From NCBI GenBank assembly GCA_018400615.1, contig JAGYML010000006.1, positions 1-41,176 of the forward strand: DNA of 41,176 nucleotides, read 5' to 3'. Every line of letters starts with the position of its first letter. The first letter of the stretch is position 1. Of the stretch, positions 1 through 8,700 are shown piece after piece. The stretch is from a bacterium (GTDB taxonomy: Bacteria; Bacillota_I; Bacilli_A; Izemoplasmatales; Izemoplasmataceae). The notes under the pieces are model-generated. The model was not told where the DNA came from and made no database searches. It saw nothing but the letters and a program-made list of their open reading frames with translations. The translations under genes were made by a program, and so were the position numbers.

Positions 1-3
1 ACT

Positions 4-41
4 AAAAAAACTGCGTTCTTCACGCAGAAGAACGCAGTTTT
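4..41 (-). terminator. Rho-independent terminator of dnaN
   Basis: A perfect 14-bp inverted repeat (7-20 with 28-41) encloses a 7-nt loop. Read on the minus strand it is followed by seven T residues (complement of 4-10). It lies 27 nt past the dnaN stop and so ends the dnaA-dnaN transcript. Confidence 0.9.
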
Positions 42-68
42 ATAATAGGTTTTGTAAAAGGGGATGAA

Positions 69-1193
69 TCAGTCGGTTTTGACGGGTAGAATAAGCTGTA
101 GCATGTCGTCATCATACTCGCCTTCAATCACGAAAGGTCGAATCTCGCCTGTGAATTTTACAGTGACTTCACTGGAGTTGAAAACTTTCAACGCTTCAAG
201 GAAGTATTTTGAGCTAAACGCGATTTTTATGGGTGAGCCAACCACTTCATCAACCGGATAGACTTCTTCAAGCACACGCCCGATTTCAGGCGAATTAGAA
301 GATATTTCAACCGTATCGTCTTGACGCATGTTCAGTTTGACTATTGCATTCTGACCATCGCGACTTGAAAGCAAACTTGCCCGTTCAATGGATGTGATCA
401 ACTGTTCCTTGTTGAATTTGATTTGAACCGGGTATTCCTGGGGAATCAATTTGGACGTTTCAGGGTAATTGCCTTCCAGGAGTCTGGTTTGGAAAAGAAT
501 GTTTTTGTACTTGAACAATACCTGCGACTGATCAAAATGGAGTTCTACATCACTTTGATTGTCTTCAAGAATGCGCATGAGTTCTTCTAAGCTACGCCCT
601 GGAATAATGACATTCATCTTATCATAGGTGTCTTCAAGAGAAATCGTTTTTTGACTCAAGCGGTATGAATCGGTCGCCACGCCATTCAGTCGGTCTCCGT
701 CAATTGTCAAATTGACCCCCGTTAGAATGGGACGGTTCTCAATCGACGAAGTTGCAAAAGCGGTTTGTCTTATGAGTGTTTTAAGGGTTCTGACATTGAC
801 TTTGATGAACGAATCCTTTTTAGTGAATTGAATGTTGGGATAATCTTCCAAATCAAGGGTGTTGAGCGTGATATCGGAATGATCGGCTTCAATTCGCAAT
901 AAATTGTCTTCCGCTTTGGAAAAGGTGATGGTCTGGCCATCAAGTTTGCGTACAATTTCAATGAAGTACTTACCAGGGATAAGCGCAGAGCCTTTTTCCT
1001 CTACATCAAGCCCTCCATCTTCAACGCTGATATTAATAGAAATGTCTGAATTACTAGTTGTGATGGCTAAGGCATTAGCCTCTACATCCAATTTGACACC
1101 CTGAAGTGCAGGGTTGGGTGTTTTGTTTGAGAGTGCCTTTTGAGCAATCAACAAATGGTAGAGCAGTTTGTCTTTATTAATTTCAAATCGCAT
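69..1193 (-). CDS. dnaN: DNA polymerase III beta subunit (sliding clamp)
   Basis: The 374-residue product has the normal length of a bacterial beta clamp and the typical opening (MRFEINKDKLL), followed by the three repeated clamp folds. It ends in a clamp-like tail (LQLILPVKTD). The protein forms the ring that tethers replicative polymerase to DNA and also binds mismatch repair and initiation-control proteins. The ATG at 1193 follows an AGAAGGTGG ribosome site. It lies downstream of dnaA on the same strand with a 113-nt gap carrying its own possible promoter. A strong terminator follows directly. The usual Bacillota followers yaaA, recF and gyrB are not next to it. Confidence 0.97.
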   Translation of the reverse strand: MRFEINKDKLLYHLLIAQKALSNKTPNPALQGVKLDVEANALAITTSNSDISINISVEDGGLDVEEKGSALIPGKYFIEIVRKLDGQTITFSKAEDNLLRIEADHSDITLNTLDLEDYPNIQFTKKDSFIKVNVRTLKTLIRQTAFATSSIENRPILTGVNLTIDGDRLNGVATDSYRLSQKTISLEDTYDKMNVIIPGRSLEELMRILEDNQSDVELHFDQSQVLFKYKNILFQTRLLEGNYPETSKLIPQEYPVQIKFNKEQLITSIERASLLSSRDGQNAIVKLNMRQDDTVEISSNSPEIGRVLEEVYPVDEVVGSPIKIAFSSKYFLEALKVFNSSEVTVKFTGEIRPFVIEGEYDDDMLQLILPVKTD

Positions 1194-1206
1194 GGGACCA
1201 CCTTCT

Positions 1207-1266
1207 GTTAATTATTTTATTTTTTATTGATTATTGTTATTAGGGGGTGTGGAGATGTGGACATCT
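1207..1266. other. AT-rich tract plus DnaA-box-like cores (possible second origin element)
   Basis: Positions 1207-1242 are almost pure A/T. Beside them lie two direct TGTGGA cores (1248-1253 and 1256-1261), each two mismatches from TGTGGATAA. The second core sits inside a perfect palindrome, AGATGTGGACATCT (1253-1266). A short G run (1243-1247) separates the cores from the AT tract. In Bacillus subtilis the unwinding site lies between dnaA and dnaN, so this could be the DUE side of a bipartite origin. The boxes are weak, so this is inference. Confidence 0.4.
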
Positions 1267-1271
1267 AATTT

Positions 1272-1280
1272 ATTATAGCA
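1272..1280 (-). promoter_or_regulatory. Possible dnaN promoter (extended -10)
   Basis: On the minus strand TGCTATAAT (1280 to 1272) forms an extended -10. A second TATAAT copy lies 10 nt upstream (1287 to 1282). No good -35 is visible. It sits in the dnaA-dnaN gap, so dnaN may be transcribed on its own as well as from dnaA. Confidence 0.45.
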
Positions 1281-1306
1281 TATTATAGCGGTTTTAGCAG
1301 TCTTTT

Positions 1307-2686
1307 TTACGCATTTTCTCCACATTTGTGCTTTAATTTTTCAACATCGATTTTCAGGTCTTTATCGATTTGCAGATCGTTGTGAATTTTTTCTACGGAG
1401 TGCATGACGGTGGAATGATCACGGTTCATGAAATAACTGCCGATTTTCTTGTAAGGCAAATCGTAGATATCCTTGATGAGATACATGGCGATTTGTCTTG
1501 GATAAAGGTACATGCGCTTACGTTTTTTGGAGATGAGATCACTGGTGGAAATATTGTAGTAATCACTGACGACGCTCAATAAATTCTGTAATTTGTCCTT
1601 GATGAAGTTCTTGGAGCTTTTCTTGGGTTGAATCAGATTTACAAGTGCGATTTCTGCATTTTTTATCGTGAAATCATAATCAAAGGCGGTACAATAGAAC
1701 AAGACACGTTTCAAGGCGCCTTCGAGTTCACGGACGTTGTTGTCAAAGACACTTGCTATGTATTCGATGACTTTTTTTGGAAATATGGAAGGGTCATTGG
1801 TTTCTGCCATGAGTTTCTTTTCAAGAATCTTGATTCGATGATCAAGATCCGGTCTGTTGATGTCTACTGTGACGCCCCAGGCGAATCTTGAAGTCAGTCT
1901 TGCCATGATATCCCTTAGATCGGACGCTTTTCTATCAGACGTGATAACTATTTGTTTTTGTTGGTCTCTTAGCACTTCAAACAGCTTGAAGAATTCTTCC
2001 TGGCTTTTTTCTTTTTTAGCCAGAAACTGAATGTCATCGACCAGTAAAACATCCACGTTTCGATAGATATCGTTGAATTCCGTGTATTTTTTCTTGCTTG
2101 AGTATTTTACATAATCCTCTACGAACTTATCGGCTTTTACATAGAGCACACGTGTATTGATATCGCCTTCCAGTATGTAGTTTCCAACCCCTTGCATAAG
2201 ATGGGTCTTTCCAAGACCTACATCCCCGAATATATATAAAGGATTTGCGACAATGCCTGGTTGATCCGCGACTTTCAAAGCGGACGTGTAGGCCAAACGG
2301 TTGGAGTTCCCCACCACAAAGTTTCTAAAATTATAAGATGAATTCAAGTTACTGTTTAAATAAGCCTCATCATAAACTTCATGATCAGGATGGTTCAGCT
2401 CACGACTCTTCTCATCCTGAAGCTCTTCTTCCGCCTCTTCCTTGGTGAGCAGTCGATACTCATGCTTTTCACTTACATAGTTCTCCAAAAGACGGTTCAT
2501 GCGTTTAAGATAGAGCATTTCGATGCGTTTTTTGATGAAATCATTATCAACGAGGAGATAGATGTAGTTGTTTCTGACTTTAAAAACCGAATCGACAGAC
2601 TCGAATATTTCTTCGAATGTATTGCTCTCCAATTGGGAGGCAAGCTGGGTCTTAACTTCATGCCAAATTTCTGCTTGTTGTTCCAT
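1307..2686 (-). CDS. dnaA: Chromosomal replication initiator DnaA
   Basis: The product is 459 residues from the ATG at 2686, which has a GAGGTG site 8 nt upstream; the in-frame ATG 27 nt further upstream only encodes the ribosome-site region. The N-terminal DnaB/regulator-binding domain (about 1-85) is followed by a linker. The AAA+ domain carries Walker A GDVGLGKT (154-161) and Walker B LLVDDIQF. The C-terminal domain has the DnaA-box-binding signature NRDHSTVMHSV. It binds the boxes at 2750-2943, opens the origin and loads helicase. It is transcribed away from the origin and followed by dnaN. Confidence 0.97.
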   Translation of the reverse strand: MEQQAEIWHEVKTQLASQLESNTFEEIFESVDSVFKVRNNYIYLLVDNDFIKKRIEMLYLKRMNRLLENYVSEKHEYRLLTKEEAEEELQDEKSRELNHPDHEVYDEAYLNSNLNSSYNFRNFVVGNSNRLAYTSALKVADQPGIVANPLYIFGDVGLGKTHLMQGVGNYILEGDINTRVLYVKADKFVEDYVKYSSKKKYTEFNDIYRNVDVLLVDDIQFLAKKEKSQEEFFKLFEVLRDQQKQIVITSDRKASDLRDIMARLTSRFAWGVTVDINRPDLDHRIKILEKKLMAETNDPSIFPKKVIEYIASVFDNNVRELEGALKRVLFYCTAFDYDFTIKNAEIALVNLIQPKKSSKNFIKDKLQNLLSVVSDYYNISTSDLISKKRKRMYLYPRQIAMYLIKDIYDLPYKKIGSYFMNRDHSTVMHSVEKIHNDLQIDKDLKIDVEKLKHKCGENA

Positions 2687-2749
2687 TTGCGTATCACCTC
2701 GATATTCAAGCATAGTTTAGCATAGGAAAATGTATAAAAAAACAAAATC

Positions 2750-2943
2750 TTATCAACATAAAATGTGGAAAACTTTTTTATGCACACAGGGTTGTCCACA
2801 CTGTGGTATAATGGTTATACAGCACTGCATGGACGTTATAAGCCTTTTCAATCTTTCCACATAAGCCCCCTATCCACATTTGCACATTTCCACATTCCAA
2901 AATGTGCAAAGCACGCAAACAAAGGATAAATGCGTGTGGAAAA
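2750..2943. other. oriC: Chromosomal origin: DnaA-box cluster between dnaA and rpmH
   Basis: Sites that match TTWTNCACA exactly: 2764-2772 (reverse), 2778-2786 and 2935-2943 (reverse). Sites with one mismatch: 2750-2758, 2792-2800, 2853-2861, 2870-2878, 2878-2886, 2886-2894 and 2903-2911 (reverse). The three at 2870-2894 repeat every 8 nt and share their end bases. A cluster this dense beside dnaA identifies oriC. AT-rich DNA follows at 2950-2985 and also lies beyond dnaA at 1207-1242; either could be the unwinding site. The whole non-coding stretch is 2687-3052. Confidence 0.88.
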
Positions 2944-2986
2944 CTAGTTTGAAAATTATACAATATAGTGAAATAAAAAATAAAGG

Positions 2987-3015
2987 TTGACACATGGAGT
3001 CAATTTATATATAAT
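2987..3015 (+). promoter_or_regulatory. Strong SigA-type promoter of rpmH operon
   Basis: A perfect -35 TTGACA (2987-2992) and perfect -10 TATAAT (3010-3015) are separated by 17 nt. Transcription would start near 3022, about 30 nt before the rpmH start. It borders the origin, so its activity could affect origin opening. Confidence 0.93.
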
Positions 3016-3052
3016 TTATAAGCGTAGTTTTAGAACGCCTTAGGAGGTGTTG

Positions 3053-3190
3053 ATGGTGAAACGCACATATCAACCGAACACACGCAAAAAAGCGAAAAAA
3101 CATGGCTTCCGTGCTAGAATGTCTTCTCCGGACGGCCGCAAAATCCTCGCCAGGAGACGCCGTAAAAACCGCAAACGTCTCACGGCATAA
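3053..3190 (+). CDS. rpmH: 50S ribosomal protein L34
   Basis: This 45-residue, very basic protein has the L34 signature: [20 protein letters not shown], then a Gly-Arg-Lys-Ile-Leu core and an Arg/Lys-rich tail. L34 is a late-assembling protein of the large ribosomal subunit. The ATG at 3053 follows TAGGAGGTG. It is the first gene of the conserved rpmH-rnpA-yidC-jag group and is driven by a consensus promoter. Confidence 0.97.
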   Translation: MVKRTYQPNTRKKAKKHGFRARMSSPDGRKILARRRRKNRKRLTA

Positions 3191-3226
3191 CAAGCGAATA
3201 ATCCTAAACAAATCTTAAAAACCTGC

Positions 3227-3261
3227 AAACACCTGAAAAGATTCCCTTTTTAGGTGTTTTT
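3227..3261 (+). terminator. Hairpin between rpmH and rnpA (attenuator-like)
   Basis: AAACACCT (3227-3234) pairs with AGGTGTTT (3252-3259). After one mismatch, five more base pairs lie inside. The stem ends in a short T run. It could let most transcripts stop after rpmH, so that L34 is made in excess over RNase P protein. Read-through to rnpA is required, because no second promoter is obvious. Confidence 0.6.
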
Positions 3262-3278
3262 AATTTAGGAGGCTTCGC

Positions 3279-3623
3279 ATGAGAAAGCAGTATCGCATTA
3301 AGGATTCTAACGAGATCAAAACTGTATTGAATGCCCGTAGGAAAAAAGCTGACGGGTTTTTTTCCTTATATGTTAAACCCAACAACCTTTCCCATTTCCG
3401 TTTTGCGGTAAGTGTTGGAAAGAAGTACGGCAATGCAGTCGCTCGTAACAGAATCAAAAGGCAGGTTCGCATGGTTGTAGCCAACCATGTAAAAAGAAGC
3501 ATGGGAATGGATGTGTTTATCATTATCCGTCCCTCTGCTTCAAAATTATCTTATCGATCCATAGAAAAGAAATTAAAAAAATTATTGGATGCTCAAAAAA
3601 TTTCAAGAGGTGAAAATTCATGA
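3279..3623 (+). CDS. rnpA: Ribonuclease P protein component
   Basis: The 114-residue basic protein has the RnpA signature RNRIKRQVR (RNR at 56-58) and a FRFAVSVGKKYGNAVARN stretch. It binds the catalytic RNase P RNA and helps cleave 5' leaders from pre-tRNA. The ATG at 3279 follows TTAGGAGG. The TGA stop overlaps the start of yidC as ATGA, a sign of translational coupling. The RNase P RNA gene itself is not in this window. Confidence 0.96.
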   Translation: MRKQYRIKDSNEIKTVLNARRKKADGFFSLYVKPNNLSHFRFAVSVGKKYGNAVARNRIKRQVRMVVANHVKRSMGMDVFIIIRPSASKLSYRSIEKKLKKLLDAQKISRGENS

Positions 3624-4495
3624 ACAAAAGTACCAGAAAGATTTTACTGTTAGTTGTTGTGCTGATGTTCATCGTAACCCTGGCCGGTTGTGATGTTGAA
3701 CATTATGAACAATCGATTGACGCAGAAGGCGGATTCGCCTGGATGCAATGGATTGTAACGAAAATAGCCGAACTTACTGTAGGTATTTCACGCTTTGCCG
3801 GCGATCATTACATTGTTGGACTGTTTACGGTTACACTCTTAATCCGTATTGTTGGGTGGCCTATTTATTCAAAAAGCAACGCCATGAGTTCGAACATGCA
3901 AATTGCCCAACCAGAAATGAACCGTGTTCAGGAGAAGTATCGCGATAAAAAAGACGAAGCGTCTCAACGTCAGTTGCAACAGGAAATGATGCAGGTTTAC
4001 AAGAAATACAACATCAACCCGCTCGGGTGCCTTTTACCTTTCTTGCAAATGCCTATCTTCGTCGCAATGTATCAAGTAGTAAGACGCCTTCCCAAAACCG
4101 AACGGTTCCAAGATCTTGATTACAACTTCTTTTTCCTGGATTTCCAAGGAGCGAGTCCACTGGATGCAGGAGTCGCGTTTAGTTTTGCAGACCACTGGGT
4201 CAACATTCTACTTGCAGCCATCGTGGGTACGACCATGTATTTCTATCAACGCTACGCCATGAGCAAACCGGAATACCTGCAAAACAAGAAATATGATTCA
4301 GCCAAACAACAGCAATCCCAGCAGACAATGAAGTACATGACTTACTTCATGGTCATCATGCTTACATCCATTGCGTTTACCAACATAGGTATCGCTGTAT
4401 ACTGGATTATCGGGAACTTGTTCCAATTCCTTCAAACTTATGTAAATCGCAAGAAGAACTACAAGCGTCATTTTGAAAACAATAACATTACGTGA
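3620..4495 (+). CDS. yidC: Membrane protein insertase YidC/OxaA (lipoprotein form)
   Basis: The 291-residue protein begins with a lipoprotein signal peptide and lipobox LAGC, with the lipidated Cys at 24. The 60 kDa inner membrane insertase fold follows, with five expected helices and the conserved groove Arg at about 76 (LLIRIVGWP). The LGCLLPFLQMPIFVAMYQ segment is typical. It inserts and folds membrane proteins with or without SecYEG. It is the short form found in Gram-positives, without the large periplasmic domain of proteobacteria. It overlaps rnpA by 4 nt, and jag follows after 10 nt. Confidence 0.96.
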   Translation: MNKSTRKILLLVVVLMFIVTLAGCDVEHYEQSIDAEGGFAWMQWIVTKIAELTVGISRFAGDHYIVGLFTVTLLIRIVGWPIYSKSNAMSSNMQIAQPEMNRVQEKYRDKKDEASQRQLQQEMMQVYKKYNINPLGCLLPFLQMPIFVAMYQVVRRLPKTERFQDLDYNFFFLDFQGASPLDAGVAFSFADHWVNILLAAIVGTTMYFYQRYAMSKPEYLQNKKYDSAKQQQSQQTMKYMTYFMVIMLTSIAFTNIGIAVYWIIGNLFQFLQTYVNRKKNYKRHFENNNIT

Positions 4496-4505
4496 AGGTG
4501 ATTTC

Positions 4506-5117
4506 ATGAAAACCATGACCATAGAAACAAAAAACGTAGAGGAAGCAAAGCTGGCGGCTGAAAAAGAACTTAGAATCGGCCGACGCTATCTTAAGTTCGA
4601 TACTGTTGAAAAAAGAAGTATGCTCGGGCTTAAAAAGACCTACACAATAACAGCCAGTGTAGATGTGGATTTGAGTGAACTTGGTTTGAATACTTTGAAA
4701 ACCATGTTTGAAAACATGGGTGTCAAAGCGGAAATCAAAGTGGCATCAAGTGAAGACAACAATATTGCCTATTATGTGGAGACCGATGAAAATCCGGTAT
4801 TAATCGGTAAGAATGGTAAAACACTTGAAAGCATCCAATTCTACATTCGCAACCTTCTTAATATTTTCACAGACGAGCGTGTCATTGTGCTTGTGGATAT
4901 TGGGGGCTATAAAGCTCAAAGAAGGAAACAATTGGAAATCCTCGCAACCAAAACCGCCAAAGAAGTCGCACGCAGCAAAGTGCCTGTGAAACTCGATCCG
5001 ATGAACGCCTATGAAAGACGCATCATCCATACCAAACTTGCGGAATGGCGCGATGTGACCACGCGTTCACAAGGCGAGAAACAAAACCGTCACTTAGTGA
5101 TTGAGCCAAAGAAATAA
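4506..5117 (+). CDS. khpB: RNA-binding protein KhpB/Jag (Jag-N, KH, R3H)
   Basis: The product is 203 residues from the ATG at 4506, which follows GAAGGTGAT; an upstream in-frame ATG at 4473 lies inside yidC and is less likely. The order is an N-terminal Jag domain (GRRYLKFDTVEKRSMLGLKK region), a KH domain with GxxG as IGKNGKT (about 95-101), and an R3H domain near the end (ERRIIHTKL). Jag/KhpB is a global RNA binder linked to cell elongation and division in Gram-positives. Placement after yidC is conserved. The stop overlaps pth by one base (TAATG). Confidence 0.94.
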   Translation: MKTMTIETKNVEEAKLAAEKELRIGRRYLKFDTVEKRSMLGLKKTYTITASVDVDLSELGLNTLKTMFENMGVKAEIKVASSEDNNIAYYVETDENPVLIGKNGKTLESIQFYIRNLLNIFTDERVIVLVDIGGYKAQRRKQLEILATKTAKEVARSKVPVKLDPMNAYERRIIHTKLAEWRDVTTRSQGEKQNRHLVIEPKK

Positions 5118-5671
5118 TGAAATTGGTGGTCGGTCTTGGAAACCCTGGAAAAAAATACGCTAAGACAAGACACAACATCGGATTTCTTTGTTTGGACGCG
5201 TTTGCCCACGAACAGGGGCTTAGTTTTTCCTATGAAAAAAAGTTCATCGGTGAAGTCGCTAAGCACAAGAGCACCTATCTTTTAAAACCCCATACCTATA
5301 TGAATAATTCCGGGAATGCGGTGCAACGCATCATGGATTATTATGACATTGATACGGAGGATATCCTGGTAATCTATGACGATTTGGATCTCCCCACTGC
5401 CAAGATACGCATTCGCTACAAAGGCAGTGCAGGCGGTCACAAGGGGATACGCTCAATCATGAGCGCCCTTGGAACACAGGCTTTCAAACGTATAAAATTC
5501 GGGATTGACAAGCCCTCGAGAATGCCCACACCCGACTATGTCCTCTCATCCTTTGCAAAAGCGGAGGGAGACCGCGTCATCGAATCGATTGACCGTGTCA
5601 AACACGCAATTAGGGATTTTTCGGACAACGAAGCCTTTACAAACATCATGAATACCTACAATAAGGATTAG
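5117..5671 (+). CDS. pth: Peptidyl-tRNA hydrolase
   Basis: The 184-residue enzyme opens with the Pth signature VGLGNPGKKYAKTRHNIGF, giving substrate Asn9 and catalytic His19. The KPHTYMNNSG motif (second substrate Asn) and GSAGGHKGIRSI follow. It hydrolyses peptidyl-tRNA that drops off ribosomes and recycles the tRNA. It shares one base with the jag stop codon, so the ribosome can reinitiate. A strong terminator ends this transcript. In Bacillus pth also precedes mfd. Confidence 0.97.
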   Translation: MKLVVGLGNPGKKYAKTRHNIGFLCLDAFAHEQGLSFSYEKKFIGEVAKHKSTYLLKPHTYMNNSGNAVQRIMDYYDIDTEDILVIYDDLDLPTAKIRIRYKGSAGGHKGIRSIMSALGTQAFKRIKFGIDKPSRMPTPDYVLSSFAKAEGDRVIESIDRVKHAIRDFSDNEAFTNIMNTYNKD

Positions 5672-5674
5672 TCC

Positions 5675-5701
5675 AAAAGCGGTGAATTCACCGCTTTTTT
5701 T
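5675..5701 (+). terminator. Rho-independent terminator after pth
   Basis: A 10-bp perfect stem (5675-5684 with 5689-5698) has an AATT loop and a seven-T tail (5695-5701). It starts 4 nt after the pth stop. Confidence 0.93.
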
Positions 5702-5729
5702 CATCTTTATGGCCTATTCATTTAAAACA

Positions 5730-5738
5730 TGCTAAAAT
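5730..5738 (+). promoter_or_regulatory. Possible mfd promoter (extended -10)
   Basis: TGCTAAAAT matches an extended -10. There is no clear -35 at the expected distance. It lies between the pth terminator and mfd, so mfd is probably transcribed independently. Confidence 0.45.
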
Positions 5739-5744
5739 ACATTT

Positions 5745-5774
5745 AACCCCCCGGCACACCTTGTGCGGGGTTCC
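5745..5774 (+). other. Hairpin in the mfd leader
   Basis: CCCC and GCACA on the left arm (with one bulged G) pair with TGTGC and GGGG on the right arm, around a CCT loop. No T run follows, so it is not a classical terminator. It ends about 6 nt before the mfd ribosome site and could influence mfd translation or mRNA stability. Confidence 0.5.
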
Positions 5775-5790
5775 TTACGTGGAGGTCCTT

Positions 5791-8700
5791 ATGAACCCTT
5801 TGATTAATCTTTTAAAAAAGAAGGCTTTTTTCAAAAAAATCGAAGCATTGCTTGAGTTGGATACACTGGAATTGAGTGATACGAATGAGGCGCTCAATGC
5901 GCTCATCATTCAATACGTATACACCCATACCCATAAAAACGTCCTTGTGGTGAATCACAATCTTTATCATGCCCAGAAAACCTTTGATGGATTGAGTCGC
6001 GCTCTTGATGATGCGCCTTTGTTTTTTCCTCAGGATGAATTTCTGACCACGGACATGCTTGCGATGAGTGAAGATTTGAAGTTTCAAAGACTCGACACTG
6101 TAGAAAGCTTGCTCAATCAGGAGAAATCACTGGTGGTGACCCACCCCACTGGCTTGCTCAAATACCTCCCTCCCAAAAGAAAATTTGAAACCCATACCCA
6201 TGAATACAGTGTGGGAGACGAAATAGAACCGGAGGCACTAAAAAAGGAATTGGTGACATTGGGCTACACTTATGCAAGCGAAGTCGAAAAAGTGGGCGAA
6301 TTCGCGAGCAGAGGAAGCATTATCGATATTTTTCCAGCAGGCTACAGTGAACCACTTCGGCTTGATTTCTTTGATATAGAGATTGATTCAATCAGAAAAT
6401 TCGATGTCGATTCACAAAGGTCCAAGACCTCAATCAAATCATTCTCGCTCTTTCCTCGTTCTGAATTCTTTTATGATGAAACGGAACTGAATACGGTTAA
6501 AAACAAGATGAATGCATTATTGAATTCCAAGACGTATTCACAAGAGACGGTTGACCGGGTGAAAACGGAACTGAATGATCTTGAAAACCACGATGAGCCC
6601 GACCGCCTTTCGCGCTACATGGGATTCATGTATGATTATCAGGAAACGCTGAGTGATTACCTTGATGACCCCATAGTCATATACATCAATTATCCGGATA
6701 TCAAAAATGCCTATACGGGGATTTTGAACGACCTCGGTGACTGGATGGTGGAGAATGGGGATTACCCATCTCTGGGCTTTGAATTCATCAAGGATCTTAA
6801 CCGCCTATACCATTACAAGTCCGTTCATCTCAATCAATTCAGAAATCCGGATCCATTGCCTAACCATCTTGCGCTAAGAACCAAGCAATCCATTCAGTAC
6901 ACTCAGAACATGAAAATGTTCATCAAGGACCTCAAGAAAAAGGATGGATTTGCGACGACTCTGATTTCATTGACCAATCAAACGCGTTTGAATACCCTTA
7001 AAGAGGTGTTTGAAGAACACACTATTGATTTCAAGCTTTTGGGCAAAAAAGACATCCCTTTTGAAAACAAAATCAATCTGGTGCAAAGCGATATGCCCTA
7101 TGCCTTTGAGTGGTTTGACGTATCGCTCGTCGTATTGAATGAAGCGTCCATATTCGAACCCCTTGAACACAAGCCCCAGAGAAAAACCAAGAAAGTCTTC
7201 AAGGACGCAGAGAAAATCAAGAAGACCGAAGACCTTAAAAAAGGGGACTTTATCGTTCACTATGATCATGGGATAGGGCGTTATCTAGGGATTAAGACGA
7301 TGACACTCAATGAACATACCAACGATTATATCACCCTTTCCTACAAAGGGGACGATACACTTTATATCCCGGTGGAAAACATCCATCTGATTCAAAAATA
7401 CGTGGCCCATGAAGGCGTCAGACCCAAAGTGAACAAACTTGGAAGTGGCGACTGGGCCAAAACCAAACAACGGGTTCGTAAAAAAGCCAAGGACATAGCC
7501 AAACACCTCATCGAACTTTACGCAAAAAGGGAACAGGCCAAAGGCTTCGCCTATTCTAAAGACCCCGATATCATGAATCAGTTTGAAGCTGATTTCCCTT
7601 ATGAAGAAACAGAAGACCAACAAAAAGCGATTGAAGCCGTCAAAGAGGATATGGAAAAACCCATTCCCATGGACCGTTTGATTTGTGGGGATGTGGGGTA
7701 TGGGAAAACGGAAGTAGCTCTTCGAGCCGCATTCAAAGCGGTTCTTGACAACAAGCAAGTTGCTTATTTGGCCCCCACCACCATCTTGACCAGACAACAT
7801 TTCTACACATTCAAAAGACGGCTTGCAAAACATGGCATCAAAGTAGCACTTTTGAACCGTTTTGTGACAGGTAAAAAACAAAAAGAGTTTCTTGCAGGCA
7901 TTGCCAAAGGACACTATGACGTTGTAATTGGGACACACAGGCTTTTATCCAAGGATATCGACTTCCATGACCTGGGACTTTTGATTGTGGATGAGGAACA
8001 ACGATTCGGTGTGGAACACAAGGAAAAAATCAAACAGATGAAATTGCATGTGGATGTTTTGTCATTGTCTGCCACCCCGATTCCAAGAACCCTTCAAATG
8101 GCGATGACCGGGGTCAAGAAGATGAGCCTCATTGAAACGCCGCCCAAGGATCGCTATCCCATTCAGACTTATGTACTGAGACGCAGTGATCACGTAATCA
8201 AGGATGCCATAGAACGGGAGCTTGGACGGGATGGACAGGTGTTCTATCTATACAACCGTGTCGAGGATATAGAACAGGTTCAAAGGACCCTTGAAAAACT
8301 TGTGCCCGATGCGAGAATCATCTATGCTCATGGGAAAATGAACCGCGCCAATCTTGAACGTGTCATGCAGGCTTTTTTAGATCATAAATACGATGTATTG
8401 ATTTCAACGACCATCATTGAAACAGGCATTGATATTCAAAATGCCAATACGCTTATTGTCCATGAAGCCGACAGACTGGGGTTATCCCAGCTCTATCAGA
8501 TTCGCGGACGGGTGGGACGGTCCAACCGCATCGCCTACAGCTACCTTATGTATGACAAACACAAACAGTTGAATGACGAAGCCGCTAAACGCCTCCAGGC
8601 CATCAAGGAATTCACAGAACTTGGAAGCGGGTATAAAATAGCGGCAAGAGACCTCGCAATACGGGGGGCTGGAGACATTCTTGGAACGGAACAATCCGGA

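Noticed and set aside
2807-2812. TATAAT as a plus-strand promoter inside oriC
   Set aside because: No -35 is seen at 16-18 nt, and no gene lies directly downstream before the consensus rpmH promoter.
7285-7938. 217-residue open frame on the minus strand
   Set aside because: It is antisense to the Mfd translocase domain, with no start signal or recognisable motif.
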